Source: Candidatus Physcousia equi
GTDB lineage: Bacteria > Bacteroidota > Bacteroidia > Bacteroidales > Bacteroidaceae
DNA length: 35,418 bases
Assembly (NCBI GenBank): GCA_018065005.1
Contig: JAGHUD010000010.1
Span: forward strand, 1-35,418
Reading direction: 5' to 3'
In this document: in pieces, positions 32,346-35,418 of the stretch
Layout of the letters: each line of letters opens with the position of its first letter
Numbering within the stretch: position 1 is the stretch's first letter
Position numbers and translations under genes: made by a program
The notes under the pieces: model-generated
What the model was told of the DNA's origin: nothing
The model's input: the letters and a program-made list of their open reading frames with translations, nothing else
Databases searched by the model: none

Positions 32346-33401
32346 ATGAAGTATTCGCTCATCATACCCGTCTATAATCGCCCTGACGAAGTGGACGAAT
32401 TGCTCGACAGCCTGACACAACAGACCCACCAGGACTTTGAGGTCATCGTCGTTGAAGATGGCAGCCAAGTGTCTTGTGAATCCGTCTGTCAGAAATATGC
32501 CACATCACTCGACCTTCATTATTATGCCAAGGCGAACAGCGGTCCCGGTCAGTCGCGCAACGATGGTGCAGAGCGAGCCCACGGCGCATACCTCATCGTG
32601 CTCGACAGCGACTGCGTGCTGCCCCCCAGCTATATGCAAGCCGTAGAGGATGAACTCCACCGTCAGCCATCCGACGCCTTTGGTGGTCCCGACCGTGCCC
32701 ACGAATCGTTCACCCCCGTGCAGAAGGCCATCAACTACTCCATGACGAGCTTCTTCACCACCGGCGGCATTCGTGGCGGCACCGCCAAGCGCAAGCCCGG
32801 TCCGTCGCTCGACCGCTTCTATCCCCGCTCCTTCAACATGGGCATTCGATCTGCGCTCTATCAGCAGTTGGGAGGCTTCTCCAATATGCGCTTTGGTGAA
32901 GACATCGACTTCTCCTATCGCATCTGCGAGAGCGGAGCCTCGTGCCGCCTCTTCTCCGAAGCTTGGGTCTGGCACAAGCGGCGCACCGACATGATGAAGT
33001 TTTGGCGCCAGGTCCACAACAGTGGCATCGCACGCATCAATCTCACCAAGCGCCACCCCGGCACCCTCAAACTTGTCCACCTCCTGCCTGCCGTCTTCAC
33101 CCTTGGTGTCTTCGCCTTGCTCCTGCTTGTCCTCGTTGGTATGGTGCTCTGGATGGCAGGCAGCGCAGCAGGTCCCTGTCTTGCCACCCTCGCGTTTGCC
33201 CCCCTCGTGCTCTTCTCGCTCCTTGTGGGTGTCGACTCCGCCCTCCGCAACCAGAGTCTATGGGTGGGGCTGCTCAGCATCCGTGCCTCCTTCACCCAAC
33301 TCATGGGCTACGGCACGGGCTTCCTTCGAGCATGGTGGCTGCGCAGCGTCTGCGGAAGAAACGAAGAGTTGCAAGCCTATCGTGAGAATTTCTATAAGTA
33401 A
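32346..33401 (+). CDS. Family 2 glycosyltransferase, membrane-anchored
   Basis: From ATG at 32346 the product has 351 residues, beginning MKYSLIIPVYNRPDEVDELL, the standard GT2 nucleotide-binding start. SGPGQSRNDG near 64-73, VLDSDCVLPP near 83-92 (the DxD metal site) and RFGEDIDFSYR near 181-191 (ED acceptor-side motif) are seen. SFNMGIRSALYQQLGGFS is the acceptor loop. The last 110 residues hold two or three membrane segments (about 243-268, 278-298). The sugar and acceptor cannot be told; an envelope polysaccharide is probable. It is followed 6 nt later by radC, and the chain runs to lpxH. Confidence 0.9.
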   Translation: MKYSLIIPVYNRPDEVDELLDSLTQQTHQDFEVIVVEDGSQVSCESVCQKYATSLDLHYYAKANSGPGQSRNDGAERAHGAYLIVLDSDCVLPPSYMQAVEDELHRQPSDAFGGPDRAHESFTPVQKAINYSMTSFFTTGGIRGGTAKRKPGPSLDRFYPRSFNMGIRSALYQQLGGFSNMRFGEDIDFSYRICESGASCRLFSEAWVWHKRRTDMMKFWRQVHNSGIARINLTKRHPGTLKLVHLLPAVFTLGVFALLLLVLVGMVLWMAGSAAGPCLATLAFAPLVLFSLLVGVDSALRNQSLWVGLLSIRASFTQLMGYGTGFLRAWWLRSVCGRNEELQAYRENFYK

Positions 33402-33407
33402 GATTGA

Positions 33408-34208
33408 ATGAGTAAAAAGAAACTCTTTGCTCCTCGTCCAATGCCCAATCGCCACAAACTCATACAGAATCCCTTCGTGCATGAAGAAGAAGAACGCATG
33501 AAGTCGAAGGCGGAGCCCGTACAGCCACGCCTCGCCATCACAGAGTGGAACGAGAGCGAACGGCCGCGCGAGAAGTTCATGGAGCGCGGCGCCAGCTCCC
33601 TCACTAAAGCCGAACTGCTCGCCATACTCATCGGAAGCGGAACCTCCAAGGAGACCAGCGTCGACCTCATGCGCCGCATGCTCAGAGACCACGGCGACAG
33701 TTTGCAGGCACTCGGCAGAATGAGTCTGCAAGAGCTCCTCTCCTATAAAGGCATCGGCGAGGCAAAGGCCATCACCATCATGGCAGCCTGCGAGCTGGGC
33801 AAGCGCCGCATGTCAGAGCAAGCAGAAGAGAAGACCCACGTCACCAGTTCGCGCGACCTCTACGACTATTTTCGTCCGCGCATGATGGACCTCAACGTAG
33901 AGCAGTGCCACATGCTGTTGCTCGACACGAAGAATCAGGTTATGGGCTACGAGGTGGTGTCGACGGGCGGCATCTCAAGCTCCGTCGTCGACCCACGTGT
34001 TGTGTTGCGACAAGCCCTTCTCGCCTCAGCCCCCTCGCTTGCCATCTGCCACAACCACCCAAGCGGCAATGTCAAGCCAAGCCACGAAGACGACAACCTC
34101 ACCCACCGCATGAGCGAGGCGTGCCAAGCCATAGGCCTACGCTTTGTGGACCACATCGTCTTGGGCGATGGCGACTACTACTCCTATTTCGACAATGGTA
34201 AAATTTAA
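33408..34208 (+). CDS. radC: RadC-family JAB/MPN-domain protein
   Basis: The 266-residue frame from 33408 includes a basic N-terminal extension of about 40 residues; an ATG at 33498 would give a length closer to the family norm, so the start is uncertain. WNESERPREKFMERGASSLTKAELLAILIGSG is the typical RadC beginning. A helix-hairpin-helix follows (LLSYKGIGEAKAITI). The JAMM metal site is HNHPSGNVKPSHED near residue 215 (HxH-x7-SxxD). RadC proteins were named for DNA repair, but a direct repair role is disputed and their activity is unknown. It sits in a chain of envelope and Fe-S genes. Confidence 0.93.
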   Translation: MSKKKLFAPRPMPNRHKLIQNPFVHEEEERMKSKAEPVQPRLAITEWNESERPREKFMERGASSLTKAELLAILIGSGTSKETSVDLMRRMLRDHGDSLQALGRMSLQELLSYKGIGEAKAITIMAACELGKRRMSEQAEEKTHVTSSRDLYDYFRPRMMDLNVEQCHMLLLDTKNQVMGYEVVSTGGISSSVVDPRVVLRQALLASAPSLAICHNHPSGNVKPSHEDDNLTHRMSEACQAIGLRFVDHIVLGDGDYYSYFDNGKI

Positions 34209-34217
34209 CACAGCCCC

Positions 34218-34529
34218 ATGAATACAGAACTCACCGAGCGCGTCATCGAGATGCTTCGCACCGTCTACGACCCAGAGATCCCCGTCAACATCTACGACCT
34301 TGGTCTCATCTACAATATCGACATCAACGAAGAGGCCGATTGGCTCCAACTCGACATGACGCTCACAGCCCCCAACTGTCCGGCAGCAGACTTCATCGTG
34401 GAGGATGTGCGCCAGAAACTGGAGTCCATCGACTCCTTCAAGCGTGTCGACGTCAACCTCGTCTTTGAGCCCGAATGGACCAAGGACATGATGTCGGAGG
34501 AAGCGAAGGTAGAACTCGGATTCGCATAG
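34218..34529 (+). CDS. DUF59/MIP18-family Fe-S cluster assembly protein
   Basis: The 103-residue protein matches the family of SufT, PaaD and eukaryotic MIP18. VIEMLRTVYDPEIPVNIYDLGLIY is the diagnostic N-terminal block, and LTAPNCPAADFIVEDV carries the conserved Cys near residue 54. VDVNLVFEPEWTKDMMSEEAKVELGF is the usual C-terminus. Members help mature or carry Fe-S clusters. It lies 9 nt after radC and 9 nt before lpxH, so it is cotranscribed with both. The rest of the SUF system is not in the window. Confidence 0.92.
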   Translation: MNTELTERVIEMLRTVYDPEIPVNIYDLGLIYNIDINEEADWLQLDMTLTAPNCPAADFIVEDVRQKLESIDSFKRVDVNLVFEPEWTKDMMSEEAKVELGFA

Positions 34530-34538
34530 TCGTCCTCT

Positions 34539-35300
34539 ATGAAGAACATCTACTTCCTCTCAGATGCCCATCTGGGCAGCCTTGCTGTTCCTCATGCCCG
34601 ACAGCAAGAGCGCCGGCTCGTGCGTTTTCTCGACGAGGTGAAGGACAAGGCGAGCGCCATCTATCTCTTGGGCGACATCTTCGACTTTTGGTTCGAATAC
34701 AAGCACACCGTCCCCAAGGGCCACACTCGTCTGCTTGGCAAGATCAGCGAACTGACCGACTTAGGCGTGGAGGTGCACTTCTTCATTGGCAACCACGACA
34801 TTTGGTGCAAGGACTATTTCGAGAAAGAGTGCGGCATGACCATCCACCGCAAACCCCTGACCCTCGAACTCGGCGACCAACTCTTTCTCTTGGGGCACGG
34901 CGACGGTTTGGGCGATCCCAGCAAGACGTTCCGTCTCCTGCGCGCCTTCTTCCACAACCGTTTCTGCCAGTTCTGTTTCGGAGCCCTTCACCCGCGTTGG
35001 GGCATGGCATTCGGGCTCAACTGGGCGAAGCGTTCTCGGCAGAAGCACGAGCGCCAGGGGGGCGACCCACCCTATATGGGCGAGGCCAAGGAGTATCTCG
35101 TCTGCTATGCCCGGTCGTATCTCGACACCCACCCAGACGTCAACTACTTCGTCTTTGGTCATCGCCACATACAGCTCGACCTTCGGCTTGCTCCCTCCTC
35201 GCGCATCATCATCCTTGGCGACTGGATCTGCAAGTTCACCTATGGCGTCTTCGATGGCGAACATTTCTTCCTGGAGAACTACGTCGAGGGTGAGAGCTGA
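34539..35300 (+). CDS. lpxH: UDP-2,3-diacylglucosamine pyrophosphatase
   Basis: The 253-residue calcineurin-like phosphoesterase hydrolyses UDP-2,3-diacylglucosamine to lipid X in lipid A synthesis, at the inner face of the cytoplasmic membrane. Metal ligands are seen in order: Asp9 and His11 (SDAHLGS), Asp46 (GDIFDFW), Asn85 (GNHD), His120 (GHGDGLG) and FGHRHI near 206-211. The insertion with SRQKHERQGGDPPYMGEAKEYLV corresponds to the lipid-binding cap. The length agrees with the family. It is the last gene of the set begun at 32346. Confidence 0.92.
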   Translation: MKNIYFLSDAHLGSLAVPHARQQERRLVRFLDEVKDKASAIYLLGDIFDFWFEYKHTVPKGHTRLLGKISELTDLGVEVHFFIGNHDIWCKDYFEKECGMTIHRKPLTLELGDQLFLLGHGDGLGDPSKTFRLLRAFFHNRFCQFCFGALHPRWGMAFGLNWAKRSRQKHERQGGDPPYMGEAKEYLVCYARSYLDTHPDVNYFVFGHRHIQLDLRLAPSSRIIILGDWICKFTYGVFDGEHFFLENYVEGES

Positions 35301-35357
35301 ACCGCACGCCCCCTCCCACCCTTCCCAAAGTCAAAAACCAACAAACAAAAAACCCAA

Positions 35358-35418
35358 ATGAACAAAATCTTAAGAACCATTCTTGCAGCCCTGCTTGTGG
35401 CAACGAGTGCAACGGCCC
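35358..35418 (+). CDS. Start of a secreted protein, cut by the window edge
   Basis: The ATG at 35358 opens a frame that encodes MNKILRTILAALLVATSATA, a typical signal peptide with an ATA-type cleavage site, and then leaves the window. The A-rich stretch before the ATG is a normal Bacteroidetes initiation context. Nothing of the mature protein is visible. Confidence 0.7.
   Translation, partial: MNKILRTILAALLVATSATA

Overview
The window reads as a chromosomal segment of a Bacteroidales bacterium, probably Prevotellaceae or a close relative. Reasons: promoters of the Bacteroidetes sigma type (TTTG, 19-20 nt, TAnnTTTG) lie before most transcription units; there are no Shine-Dalgarno leaders; and several families are typical of that phylum (NigD-like lipoprotein, UpxY/NusG-like antiterminator, TPR-membrane-HTH regulator, DUF6057-like protein, and a PASTA / RluD / Ddl / acyltransferase gene order). 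The species cannot be fixed from the sequence alone. Layout, left to right: 263-4854 (+) is topoisomerase IV subunit A, a probable outer-membrane protein and an S41 peptidase lipoprotein. 4855-5817 is a gene-free convergent region full of pyrimidine tracts, hairpins and short repeats. 5818-6393 (-) is a small methyltransferase-like protein. 6704-14847 (+) holds two very large secreted proteins with the same style of C-terminal tail; the second is an M60-type (mucinase-like) metallopeptidase with an F5/8C domain. 14915-18157 (+) is a polytopic membrane protein and a propeller lipoprotein with a CxxCH haem-type motif. 18280-19071 (+) is NagB.

19183-22205 is a visibly A+T-richer block: a membrane-tethered TPR/coiled-coil/HTH regulator on the minus strand, divergent from two small membrane proteins, one unknown with a leader-like N-terminus and one with a bacterial PH-like domain. 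To its right are an array of 22-nt hairpin repeats, tRNA-Phe(GAA), a CapA-like lipoprotein, tRNA-Pro(CGG), and an UpxY-like gene that starts only 3 nt after the tRNA.

From 24918 to 31707 the minus strand carries MnmA, a NigD-like lipoprotein, a PlsC-like acyltransferase, Ddl, RluD, a PASTA protein and EF-P. From 31960 the plus strand carries L34 (rpmH), a family 2 glycosyltransferase, RadC, a DUF59 Fe-S assembly protein, LpxH, and the start of a further secreted protein cut off by the window edge.

How the genes fit together: the M60 enzyme, its lectin-like neighbour and NagB suggest use of host glycoproteins and amino sugars. Ddl, PASTA, LpxH and the acyltransferase serve envelope building; EF-P, RluD, MnmA, L34 and the tRNAs serve translation. 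The least explained parts are the 22-nt-period hairpin arrays at 5175-5262 and 22420-22528, the A+T-rich regulator/peptide/PH cassette, and the tRNA-Pro/upxY transcription unit. No database search or folding was run; family names rest on motif recognition by eye.
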